From: Paraburkholderia elongata
Lineage (GTDB): Bacteria; Pseudomonadota; Gammaproteobacteria; Burkholderiales; Burkholderiaceae
Assembly: GCF_013177735.1 (NCBI RefSeq)
Contig: NZ_WOEZ01000279.1
Location: 1-64,000 of the forward strand
DNA: 64,000 bases
Direction of reading: 5' to 3'
Below are positions 1 through 7,854 of this stretch, one piece after another. The notes beneath the pieces are model-generated. The model did not search any database and was not told the origin of the DNA. It saw only the letters and a list, made by a program, of their open reading frames with translations. Position 1 is the stretch's first letter. Each line of letters begins with the position of its first letter. Position numbers and translations under genes: made by a program.

Positions 1-184
1 CTTCGCCGCGTCAAGGGTCCCGCTGGCGCCAGGCTTTGGCCTGCCCTTGACCCGATACGCGCTCCCGCACGTGAGGCGCAGAAGGAAGCTGACCGATGAT
101 CCGTGACCCAGTTCGCGAAAGGCCTTGACAACTTACTGCTCATAGAAGGCATGAGCCATTCCGTCCTCACCAGGGAGACATGTC

Positions 185-1873
185 ATGCTGACCGCTTGCG
201 CTGGAATTGTGCCGCAATCCGCTGCCGCACCTTACGCCGACGATGGCAGCGCCGCGCAGCCGCAAACCCCTCAGACCAGCCCTGACCTCGCGCCAATCGA
301 CATCCGGGCCATGCTCGACACGCACGCCGAATCGTTCCGGCACGCGGGCGTGCTGTCCGTGCGCAGCGGCTTGCAATGGCCGGCATCTGGACGCGCTGCC
401 ACGCGTGCCATCGTCGTGACCGTCATGGCGGACAAGCTGGCCACGCTGCAAGCCGCGCTGCCCAAGCAGATCGACGGCGTACCCGTCGATGTACGCGCGG
501 CAGACGCGATGGAATCGATGCAAGCGCTCGACCCTTCACGATATTGCGCACTGGCGGAAGCCCGCCACGAACTGCGGCAGCCCTATTTCGCGGACCAGGT
601 GTTCTTCGACAAACAAGGCAACCCACTTGCGAGTCCGCCTGCACCGCTCATCGCATTCGCTGCCGCCAGCACGCGCAAACAAGAGATTCCGTACACGCCG
701 GCGCCCGGCGCGAGTCTCGATTCGGTGACGGAGCAGGTCTCTTTGGTACTGCATGCGAGTCCCGATGCCGGGTGGGCGGAGCTATCGAAATTCATCGCCG
801 GCGTTCGCGAAGAACTGGTGGTCGGCATGTATGACTTCACCTCCGCGCACATTCTCACCACAGTTGAGGCCGCGCTTGCCGACGGCAAAAAGCTGACGCT
901 CACGCTCGACCATCCCGCGAAGAATCCCACGGCCGATCAGACCGACGAGCAAACGCAGACCGATCTCTCGACCCGGCTCGGCGAGCGCTTCGCCGGCACG
1001 TGGGCACTCACCAATGCCGACCCGAAGGCACCCGTCTGGATCTATCCGAACGCGTATCACATCAAGGTCGCCGTGCGCGAAGACGATACTTTCTGGCTCT
1101 CTTCGGGCAACTGGAACAACAGCAATCAGCCGGAGATCGACCTGTCGGACGTGGCGGCCGCGCGCAAGCTCGCCGAGACACATGATCGCGACTGGCATGT
1201 GATCGTCACGAGCAAGGCGTTGGCGAGCACGTTCCGCGCATTCCTGCAGCACGACTATACGGTCTCTCACAACGCGATTCTTGAGGCTAAGGCACAGCGC
1301 ATGACTGTTCCGGGAGCCGGAGCCGCTGCTCTCGACGTTCCGATCGAAGCGTTTGCTGCCGGCAAGGCTCCGCACCAGTTCTTCGCGCCGAAGACCTTGA
1401 CTGACACTGTGACGATCCAGCCGCTACTCACACCCGATAACTATCAGCCTCATGTTTTGGCGCTCATCGAGTCCACGCAGCAGCACTTTTACATGCAGAC
1501 TCAATATATCCATCCGAGCGGACGCCCTGACGATGCAGAACATGACGCACTGATTGCGGCGCTGAAGGCGCTCATCGATCGCGGACTCGACGTGCGTCTG
1601 ATCACCAGCCAGTTTCAGAATGACGCGTGGGTCGAGAAGCTGATCGCGGCGGGTGTGCCGTCGTCCGTGCTGCGCCGGCAGGCGAACGTTCACAACAAGG
1701 GTATCGTTGTCGACGGAAATGTCGTTCTGGTCAGCAGTCAGAACTGGTCGGCGGACGGCACGCTGCGCAATCGCGATGCGGGCCTGATCATTCATAGCGC
1801 CGATGCCGCGGCTTATTTCGAGCAGATTTTCCTGCACGACTGGAATTATCTGGCTTCGCCGGTGGGGAGCTGA
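185..1873 (+). CDS. Phospholipase D-like domain protein (two HKD motifs)
   Basis: 562-residue protein with two PLD half-sites, as in phosphodiesterases, phosphatidyltransferases and some nucleases of this superfamily. The C-terminal site is a canonical H-x-K-x4-D (His503, HNKGIVVD) followed by SSQNW. The N-terminal site (His292, HIKVAVRED) has Glu where the motif Asp should be, with Asp one residue later. A good Shine-Dalgarno (AGGGAG, 172-177) lies 7 nt before the ATG, and the frame is closed by a stop at 152. The first residues are MLTACAG, which looks like a lipobox without the preceding hydrophobic segment, so the export signal may have been lost or start calling may be wrong. Substrate is not predictable. 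No operon partner is visible. Confidence is high for the fold, low for the function. Confidence 0.85.
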   Translation: MLTACAGIVPQSAAAPYADDGSAAQPQTPQTSPDLAPIDIRAMLDTHAESFRHAGVLSVRSGLQWPASGRAATRAIVVTVMADKLATLQAALPKQIDGVPVDVRAADAMESMQALDPSRYCALAEARHELRQPYFADQVFFDKQGNPLASPPAPLIAFAAASTRKQEIPYTPAPGASLDSVTEQVSLVLHASPDAGWAELSKFIAGVREELVVGMYDFTSAHILTTVEAALADGKKLTLTLDHPAKNPTADQTDEQTQTDLSTRLGERFAGTWALTNADPKAPVWIYPNAYHIKVAVREDDTFWLSSGNWNNSNQPEIDLSDVAAARKLAETHDRDWHVIVTSKALASTFRAFLQHDYTVSHNAILEAKAQRMTVPGAGAAALDVPIEAFAAGKAPHQFFAPKTLTDTVTIQPLLTPDNYQPHVLALIESTQQHFYMQTQYIHPSGRPDDAEHDALIAALKALIDRGLDVRLITSQFQNDAWVEKLIAAGVPSSVLRRQANVHNKGIVVDGNVVLVSSQNWSADGTLRNRDAGLIIHSADAAAYFEQIFLHDWNYLASPVGS

Positions 1874-2148
1874 GGGAACTCTCGAAGCGTCTGGCCAGTT
1901 CTGAAAACCGGCTCTGCGAAACGGACGTGACACAACGTGGCAGCAGTCACGCCACGAAACGGATTCGTCAGGCAACCCGCGGCCCGACGTAATTTGACCG
2001 TCACCTTCCAGCAATATGGCGATGTAATGATGATGCTTCGTACCCGCCCTAGCGGCTCGAGAACTTGCAGCCGGATGCGCTGCAGTCCGACACCGCCCGG
2101 GCGGGCACGAATTGATTCAAACCTTGCATCGAACCATGATGCCGGGGT

Positions 2149-2859
2149 TTAGCCATTCGCTGGACGCCCCGTCTTCACCGTCTCGAGCGACGACACTGCG
2201 GCAAGCAGGCGCTGCGGCGCTGCCGACTCCAGCATCATCAACCCTGCTCGCAACAGCTCGCTCTTCTTGACCGATACGCCGGCGTCGAGGCACTTCTGCT
2301 TGAGAGAAGCAATCTTGTCGTAGTCCGATTTCGGCATCGTGAAGCTGTCGCGCACGACTTTCTCTTTCTTCGGCTGCTTGGCTTTCTTTGCTTCGGGAGC
2401 GCTGACCGGCGCGGCTTCGGCAGTTGCCGAACGCTTCGCTTTGGCTGCCTTCTTGACAGCAGGCGCTGCTTCCGTGGTTGCTGAGCGCTTCGCTTTGGCC
2501 GCTTTCTCGACGACAGGGGCCGCTTCCGCAGCTGCCGAGCGCTTCGCTTTGGCAGCTTTCTTGGCGGCGGGCTTCGCTTCCGCAGTCGCCGCGCGCTTCG
2601 CTTTGGCTGGTTTCTCAGCGGTGGGCTTCGCTTCCGCGGTCGCCGCACGCTTCACTTTTTTGGCTGCTTTCTTGACGGCAGGCGTTGCTTCCGCGGCGGC
2701 CGCGCGCTTCGCTTTGGACGCCTTTTCGACGACAGGCGCCGCTTCTGCCGGCTGTTCCGGCGCGACTGCGGGCTCGGCGCCATTTACCCCGTGCTTGGAC
2801 GAGCTCTTAGGGAAATGGAACGCCTTCTTGGTGTGCTCTTTAGTGACGGGTGTTGTCAT
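2149..2859 (-). CDS. Histone H1-like Ala/Lys-rich DNA-binding protein
   Basis: 236-residue basic protein. Residues ~1-45 are a short unique head. Residues ~45-160 are imperfect 18-residue repeats of the form AKRxAxAEAxPxxxKAAK, like the C-terminal tails of eukaryotic H1 and of bacterial H1-like nucleoid proteins. The last ~70 residues (from KVVRDSFTMPKSDY) form a compact domain with a predicted helix-turn-helical pattern resembling ribbon-helix-helix or RepB-type DNA-binding modules. It probably binds DNA non-specifically through the tail and acts as a nucleoid protein. The start has a GGAG ribosome site. Its upstream region carries overlapping palindromes (2879-2903). The C-terminal assignment is inference. 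Confidence 0.75.
   Translation of the reverse strand: MTTPVTKEHTKKAFHFPKSSSKHGVNGAEPAVAPEQPAEAAPVVEKASKAKRAAAAEATPAVKKAAKKVKRAATAEAKPTAEKPAKAKRAATAEAKPAAKKAAKAKRSAAAEAAPVVEKAAKAKRSATTEAAPAVKKAAKAKRSATAEAAPVSAPEAKKAKQPKKEKVVRDSFTMPKSDYDKIASLKQKCLDAGVSVKKSELLRAGLMMLESAAPQRLLAAVSSLETVKTGRPANG
2424..2750. repeat. 54-bp coding minisatellite in the H1-like gene
   Basis: About six imperfect copies of a 54-bp unit, each starting near GCCG(C/A)GCGCTTCGCTTTGG on the plus strand and encoding one 18-residue AKR...KAAK unit on the minus strand. Because the unit is a multiple of three, slippage would change the tail length without breaking the frame. Confidence 0.75.
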
Positions 2860-2878
2860 GTGGTTCTCCGCGTTGATA

Positions 2879-2903
2879 ACTGTATAAACAGTATATACCG
2901 TTT
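2879..2903. promoter_or_regulatory. Overlapping palindromes upstream of the H1-like gene
   Basis: ACTGTATAAACAGT (2879-2892, 5-bp arms) overlaps AAACAGTATATACCGTTT (2886-2903, near-perfect 18-bp palindrome). Both lie in the ~45 bp before the start codon of the minus-strand H1-like gene, overlapping where its promoter should be, so they look like an operator. The spacing does not fit the LexA consensus CTGT-N8-ACAG. Confidence 0.4.
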
Positions 2904-2950
2904 ATTTCGCTATCGAAGCCTCGGTTCCGATGCGAACCTCAACCCGTCAC

Positions 2951-2995
2951 CTGTACCGGACAGCATCCCACAAACCGTACAGGTACTGTACCGGA
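2951..2995. promoter_or_regulatory. CTGTACCGGA direct repeats before the LysE gene
   Basis: Two identical 10-mers CTGTACCGGA (2951-2960 and 2986-2995, 35 bp apart) with an inverted partner, giving GTACAG-GTA-CTGTAC at 2977-2991. A possible -10 element (TAGAAT) follows near 3004. Direct plus inverted sites of this sort are typical of MocR/GntR operators. The binding protein is unknown. Confidence 0.4.
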
Positions 2996-3047
2996 ATGGT
3001 TCGCTAGAATGCTCCAAAGGTCCTATTGGCCGCCACCGGAGCCACCC

Positions 3048-3677
3048 ATGTCCTACCTCAGCCTCAGCCTTAGCGCGCTGCCCGCCGGCATTCTGTTCGC
3101 GCTCGTCACGACCATCACGCCTGGTCCGAACAACACGATGTTGCTGGCCTCGGGCGTCAACTTCGGCTTTCGCCGCACACTGCCGCATGTTTCCGGCATC
3201 AGCGCCGGGGTCGTGCTGTTGATGTTGTCGGTTGGGATTGGTCTGGGCGAAGCCTTCGTGCACTTTCCCGTGCTGTACACGGTGCTCGAAGTCGCGAGCG
3301 TCGCGTACCTGCTGTATCTCGCGTGGAAAATCGGCACGTCGGGCGAGCTGAAGGTCAAGAAAGGCGATCGCCGGCCCATGAAGTTTTATGAAGCCATCGC
3401 GTTCCAGTGGGTCAATCCGAAAGCATGGATGATGGTGCTGACCGCCGCCACGACGATCCACCTGAGCGAGAGCTACAGCATGAACGCCATCGCGATGGCG
3501 GTGATCTTCTACGTGATCGGTTTTCCGTGCATCTGCCTGTGGGCCGGTTTCGGCACTGCGATGCGGCGCGTGCTGTCGGATCCAAAGCGGCTGCGCATTT
3601 TCAATGTGGCGATGGCGCTGCTGCTGGTGCTCTCGCTGTATCCGATCGTGCTGAAGCTGCTCGGCCAGTCCACTTAA
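3048..3677 (+). CDS. LysE/RhtB family amino-acid exporter
   Basis: 209-residue inner-membrane protein with the family signature TPGPNN near residue 25 and about six hydrophobic segments, the normal size and topology of LysE/RhtB translocators, which export amino acids or related metabolites by proton antiport. The ATG at 3048 is preceded by GGAG (3038-3041). An upstream in-frame ATG at 3009 would add a proline-rich, non-hydrophobic 13-residue leader and lacks a ribosome site. It is convergent with the MocR regulator downstream. Substrate unknown. Confidence 0.9.
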   Translation: MSYLSLSLSALPAGILFALVTTITPGPNNTMLLASGVNFGFRRTLPHVSGISAGVVLLMLSVGIGLGEAFVHFPVLYTVLEVASVAYLLYLAWKIGTSGELKVKKGDRRPMKFYEAIAFQWVNPKAWMMVLTAATTIHLSESYSMNAIAMAVIFYVIGFPCICLWAGFGTAMRRVLSDPKRLRIFNVAMALLLVLSLYPIVLKLLGQST

Positions 3678-3689
3678 GGTTGAGCACAG

Positions 3690-5105
3690 CTAGATCGCGC
3701 CCTGCCCGACTCGCTCGATGAAGCGCCACAACGCGTCGTCGGTCGAGTACGGGGCGTTGAAACGGAACCAGGCGCTCGGGGCATCGTCGGGACGGAAGTA
3801 GGAGCCGGGCGCGAGCCAGATGCCATGCGCGAGCGCGGCGGTCGCCACTTCCCCCGCGCGCTCCGCTTCGATCGGCAGCTGCGCCCACAGGAACAGGCCG
3901 GCTCGCGGCCGGTGAAACAGTTCGAGGCCGAGTGAATCGAGCCGCTCTTCGACGGTCGCATGCGCGAGCTTGAGCCGCTCGTTCACGGCTTCGACGTGAC
4001 GCGCATAGCGCCCTTCGAGCAACACCTTGTCGACGATCCGCTCGATCGCTTCCGACGAGGTCAATCCCACCGCCATTTTCGTGCGCGCCAGCTCGCGCAA
4101 CACCGCCCGCTCGGCGACCACATAGCCGCAGCGCAGCCCCGGCGTCACCGTCTTCGAAAAACCGCCAACGTAGAGCACACGCTGCAAGCCTTCCATTGCG
4201 GCGAACAATGGCGCGCCGGGCGGCGCCAGTTCGCGGCTGACATCGTCTTCGATCACCCACATGCGCTGACGCTCGGCGATCTGCAACAGACGGAACGCCG
4301 CCGACATGCCGAAGGTCGCGCCGGTCGGATTCTGCAGCGTGGTGTTGACGAAAATCGCCTTCGGATTGTGCTGCGCGACCAGCGCTTCGAGTACGTCGGT
4401 ATCGACGCCGGCCGGGGTGCGCGGCACCCCATGCACCACCAGCCCCGCCAGCTTGAGAATTTGCAGCAGATTGCAATAACCCGGATCTTCGACGATCACG
4501 GCGTCGCCGGCGCGTAGCAGCGTGCGGACGATCAAATCCAGCCCTTGCGTCGCGCCCTGGGTGAGCAGCACGTTGGAGACGTCGACCGGCAACCCGCGCC
4601 GGTCGAGTTGCTCGGCGATCCGCTCGCGCAGCGGCGCGAAGCCGTACGGATGCCCGTAGTCGCCGAGCCGCGCCGCCGGCACCCGGCTCATCGCACGCAG
4701 CGCATGCTGCAGACCCGTCTCGTTGATCCACTCGTTCGGCAGCCAGCCGCCGCCCGCCTTGATCGGCACCGAATGGTCGGCGAACACATCGGACAGCAGC
4801 CAGGTCGCGGTCAGGCTCGGCGGTTGCCAATCGGTCGGGGCGGCCCGCGCGGACTGCAAGCGCGCCGCCACGCGGTAACCGGACCCGCGCCGCGCCACCA
4901 CGAGGCCCATCGAAACAAGACGGTTGTACGCTTCGGTGACGGTGAAGGTGCTCAGCTCGTGGCTTTGCGCCAACTGCCGCACCGACGGCAACAGCGCGCC
5001 GGCGCGCAGCGACTGCGCCTCGATGGCGCGCGCGAAGCCCTGCACGACCTGCTCGACGAGCGTGGGAGCGGCGCGCCGGTCGCGCTCAAGTTGTAGTTCG
5101 ATCAT
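3690..5105 (-). CDS. MocR/PdxR-type regulator (GntR HTH + aminotransferase domain)
   Basis: 471 residues. An N-terminal GntR winged helix (residues ~1-85, including LRAGALLPSVRQLAQ) is joined to a fold-type I aminotransferase-like domain (~110-471) with the PLP lysine in GGFSKTVTPG near residue 317. MocR proteins sense PLP or amino-acid/amine aldimines and usually control a divergent gene. Here the divergent neighbour is an omega-amino-acid:pyruvate aminotransferase, and the gap contains three ACAGTT boxes. It is therefore probably the local activator of beta-alanine, GABA or similar omega-amine use. It could also influence the LysE gene. Confidence 0.9.
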   Translation of the reverse strand: MIELQLERDRRAAPTLVEQVVQGFARAIEAQSLRAGALLPSVRQLAQSHELSTFTVTEAYNRLVSMGLVVARRGSGYRVAARLQSARAAPTDWQPPSLTATWLLSDVFADHSVPIKAGGGWLPNEWINETGLQHALRAMSRVPAARLGDYGHPYGFAPLRERIAEQLDRRGLPVDVSNVLLTQGATQGLDLIVRTLLRAGDAVIVEDPGYCNLLQILKLAGLVVHGVPRTPAGVDTDVLEALVAQHNPKAIFVNTTLQNPTGATFGMSAAFRLLQIAERQRMWVIEDDVSRELAPPGAPLFAAMEGLQRVLYVGGFSKTVTPGLRCGYVVAERAVLRELARTKMAVGLTSSEAIERIVDKVLLEGRYARHVEAVNERLKLAHATVEERLDSLGLELFHRPRAGLFLWAQLPIEAERAGEVATAALAHGIWLAPGSYFRPDDAPSAWFRFNAPYSTDDALWRFIERVGQGAI

Positions 5106-5124
5106 GATCGGGAGTGAGGAGTCG

Positions 5125-5178
5125 ACACAGTTATCGCAATTCCACCAACACAGTTAGCGCCACACTGCGTCAACTGTT
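5125..5178. promoter_or_regulatory. Candidate MocR operator (two direct, one inverted box)
   Basis: ACACAGTTA occurs at 5125-5133 and 5148-5156, 23 bp apart (two helical turns), and AACTGTT at 5172-5178 is an inverted copy of the core. The array lies between the divergent MocR and aminotransferase genes. Two direct sites plus an inverted site is the architecture reported for several MocR regulators. Assignment to this MocR is inference. Confidence 0.5.
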
Positions 5179-5216
5179 TATGCCGCCATTAAACCGCGAA
5201 CGCTACAGTTTTGGCT

Positions 5217-5246
5217 ACGCCCCGAAGGAAGTCCCCTTGGGGGACC
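5217..5246. repeat. Short hairpin motif in the aminotransferase leader (copy 1)
   Basis: The sequence ACGCCCCGAAGGAAGTCCCC followed by TTGGGGGACC can fold by pairing AAGTCCCC with GGGGACCACTT. It ends about 17 nt before the aminotransferase ATG. The first 20 bases recur exactly, on the other strand, at 53361-53390 in front of the IlvD/Edd gene. It is either a small dispersed repeat or a leader element. Confidence 0.55.
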
Positions 5247-5262
5247 ACTTCGAGGAAAAACC

Positions 5263-6591
5263 ATGACTTCGCGCCCCGTCATCGACGACCTGTCGTCTTT
5301 CTGGATGCCCTTTACCGCCAACCGCCAGTTCAAGGCCGCGCCGCGCCTGCTGGAATCGGCCAAGGGTATGTACTACCGCACCACGGACGGGCGTGAAGTG
5401 CTCGACGGCTGCGCCGGCCTCTGGTGCGTGAACGCCGGCCACGGCCGCGACGAAATTGTCGCTGCGATCACCCAGCAACTGTCGACGCTCGATTTCGCGC
5501 CCACCTTCCAGATGGGCCACCCGCTGGCATTCGAAGCGGCCACGAAAGTCGCCGAACTGATGCCGGACGGCCTCGACCGGATCTTCTTCACGAACTCCGG
5601 CTCGGAATCGGTCGACACCGCCCTGAAAATCGCGCTGGCGTACCACCGTTCGCGTGGCGAAGGCCAGCGCACACGTCTGATCGGCCGCGAGCGCGGCTAT
5701 CACGGCGTGGGCTTCGGCGGCATTTCGGTCGGCGGCATCGCGCCGAACCGCAAGACGTTCTCCGGCGCGCTACTGCCGGCGGTCGACCACCTGCCGCACA
5801 CGCATAACCTTGAACACAACGCGTTTTCGAAAGGCCAACCCGCCTGGGGCGCCCATCTCGCCGACGAACTCGAGCGCATCGTCACGCTGCACGACGCGTC
5901 GACCATCGCCGCCGTGATCGTCGAACCCGTGGCCGGCTCGACGGGCGTGCTGATTCCGCCGCAAGGCTATCTGCAGAAGCTGCGCGAAATCTGCACGAAG
6001 CACGGCATCCTGCTGATTTTCGACGAAGTGATTACCGGTTTCGGCCGTGTCGGCAAGGCGACGGCGAGCGAATACTTCGGCGTGACGCCGGACCTGATCA
6101 CGATGGCCAAGGCGATCAACAACGCCGCGATCCCGATGGGCGCGGTGGCCGCGAGCCGCACGATCCACGACACGATCGTCAACAGCGGCGCACAGGGCGC
6201 GATCGAGCTGTTCCATGGCTACACGTATTCGGCCCACCCGGCTGCGGCCGCTGCCGCAGTTGCGACGCTCGACCTGTATCGCCGCGAAGGCCTGTTCGAG
6301 CGCGCGGCGACAATGGCGCCGAAGTTCGAAGCCGCTGCTCACTCGTTGCGCGGTGCGAAGCATGTGAAGGACGTTCGCAACCTCGGCATGATCGCGGGCG
6401 TCGAACTCGAGTCGCGCGACGGCGCGCCGGGCGCGCGTGCTTACGAAGCCTTCGTGAAGTGCTTCGAGGCGGGCGTGCTGGTGCGCTTCACCGGCGATAT
6501 CCTCGCGTTCTCGCCGCCGCTCATCATCGACGAAGAGCAGATCGCGCACATCTTCAAGACGGTGGGCGACGTGTTGGCGACGGTGCAGTAA
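5263..6591 (+). CDS. Omega-amino acid--pyruvate aminotransferase (class III)
   Basis: 442 residues, full length for class III aminotransferases. Visible landmarks are NSGSESVDTALK (PLP phosphate binding), the GYHGVGFGG segment, IFDEVITGFGR (cofactor aspartate) and the Schiff-base lysine Lys283 in MAKAINNAAIP. The opening (SSFWMPFTANRQF) matches beta-alanine:pyruvate transaminases, which move an amino group from beta-alanine, GABA or other omega-amines to pyruvate. It is divergent from the MocR gene, which probably regulates it. Cytoplasmic. The exact substrate cannot be settled from sequence. Confidence 0.9.
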   Translation: MTSRPVIDDLSSFWMPFTANRQFKAAPRLLESAKGMYYRTTDGREVLDGCAGLWCVNAGHGRDEIVAAITQQLSTLDFAPTFQMGHPLAFEAATKVAELMPDGLDRIFFTNSGSESVDTALKIALAYHRSRGEGQRTRLIGRERGYHGVGFGGISVGGIAPNRKTFSGALLPAVDHLPHTHNLEHNAFSKGQPAWGAHLADELERIVTLHDASTIAAVIVEPVAGSTGVLIPPQGYLQKLREICTKHGILLIFDEVITGFGRVGKATASEYFGVTPDLITMAKAINNAAIPMGAVAASRTIHDTIVNSGAQGAIELFHGYTYSAHPAAAAAAVATLDLYRREGLFERAATMAPKFEAAAHSLRGAKHVKDVRNLGMIAGVELESRDGAPGARAYEAFVKCFEAGVLVRFTGDILAFSPPLIIDEEQIAHIFKTVGDVLATVQ

Positions 6592-6751
6592 GACTGCAGG
6601 CGAGATGCGGCGCGCGTGGGGTGCGCGCGCCGTATTGTTGCGACGCAGCGGAGCTTCAGGAAATTGCCTTGTAGTGCTCGCGCCTGCCGTCTGGACGGCG
6701 TATGGTAATGGCAAGGGTTGGCGCCGTGGTCCGGCCCGACGGGAGACGGCC

Positions 6752-7003
6752 ATGAAGATACCTACCGTTCGCGCGGGCGCGCATATCGAAGGCGTGCATT
6801 GGATTGCCGAGTACGCTGAAGACGTTCACGAGATTCGCGTGTTTCGCGAAGGCCAGGAAGTGGATGTGCATAATGCGCCGTCCACGTTGTTTGGCGATGA
6901 GGAAAATTCGGGGTCGAAGAGTACCGCTGATCATCGGGCTGTGGAAGCCGCTGTGCTGGCTTATTTGAGGCGGTTTGTGATTGAGCATGATGCGGAGGAG
7001 TAA
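6752..7003 (+). CDS. Small conserved hypothetical protein
   Basis: 83 residues starting MKIPTVRAG, with GGGAG 7 nt upstream. Mixed acidic/basic, no membrane segment or signal peptide. A longer frame from 6605 has an arginine-rich, atypical start and no ribosome site. I do not recognise a domain. It ends just before non-coding element A. Confidence 0.6.
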   Translation: MKIPTVRAGAHIEGVHWIAEYAEDVHEIRVFREGQEVDVHNAPSTLFGDEENSGSKSTADHRAVEAAVLAYLRRFVIEHDAEE

Positions 7004-7009
7004 TGTTTT

Positions 7010-7850
7010 TTTTGCCTGCGCGGCGCTTTTTGTCTGTGCTTTTATGGCGTTGGCCTTTCCTTGATTTGCTATTGGTCTATTAGTGTCGCCCCTGTGCGGG
7101 GCAGGCACTTACTTTCTTTGCCGCCGCAAAGAAAGATAAGCAAAGAAAGCGGCTCGAACCCCCTGCTAAGCGGGTCCCTCGCGCAGTTGCGGTAGTGGTG
7201 CATCTAGAATCCGTGTTCTCGCACACTCCGCGCTAGTGACAAGGCAATCATGCTTCCCGCCTCGCACTATGTGCTCGCCGGAAGGGTTCACCATGCAAAC
7301 CAATGGCTTCGTTTAGTCATGGTGGGGGCCATCGGCTTCGCCTCGGCGATGCGCTGCAAATACCGGATGGCTTGGGGTGTGCCGCTGGGCGCATCAAGCA
7401 GCTAGCTGTCGCTAGCACCCCCTAACGCCTGAAGCAGTTATTGGTCTAATGAAGCAGCAGCGAGCGCACCGATAGCGGGTGAGTTGCCGAATAGTCGCGG
7501 CGTGTCGGCAGCGGCGCGCGGTTTGACGAAGTACTACCGAACATCGGCAACAGCGTACGGTTTGATGAAGTACCGTGTCGGCGCGCGCAGCGCCGCCGGA
7601 AGTATGACTGCCTTGTCACTCACGCTGAATGTGCGAGAACACAGATTCCAGATGCACCACTACCGCGACTGTGCGAGGAACCCGCTTAGCAGGGGTTTTT
7701 AGCCGCTTTCTCTTGCCTACTTGTCTTTGCGGCGGCAAAGAGAAGTAGGTGCCCGCCCCGCACAGGGGCGACGCTAATAAACCAATATCAATTCAAGGAA
7801 AGGCCAACACCGCAGGCATACAGGCGAACAAGCGCCGCGCAAGCAAAAAC
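7010..7850. repeat. Non-coding foldback element, copy A (complete)
   Basis: The left arm (7010-~7260) and right arm (~7600-7850) are ~250-bp imperfect inverted repeats around a ~340-bp core. Each arm holds, from outside in, a GCCTTTCCTTGATTT segment, a GCCCC-TGTGC-GGGGC hairpin (7088-7102), an A/T-purine hairpin built on CTTACTTTCTTTGC and its complement (7108-7140, one base inserted), AAGCGGCT, a CTAAGCGGG segment, and GTGTTCTCGCACA...GTGACAAGGC. The core contains GGGGGCCATCGGCTTCGCC, also present in copy B. No credible protein is encoded. The element fills the gap between two convergent genes. Confidence 0.75.
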
Positions 7851-7854
7851 AACC

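Noticed and set aside
2339..2887. Long plus-strand Ala-rich frame opposite the H1-like gene
   Set aside because: It is the complement of the Lys/Ala repeat; the minus frame has a ribosome site and a recognisable domain.
2879..2903. LexA (SOS) box before the H1-like gene
   Set aside because: CTGT and ACAG halves are separated by 4 bp instead of 8; palindromes retained only as an unidentified operator.
6656..7108. Minus-strand reading frame starting MPAPHRGDTN
   Set aside because: Lies in the foldback arm and overlaps a better-supported plus-strand gene; the same start recurs in other copies with unrelated continuations.
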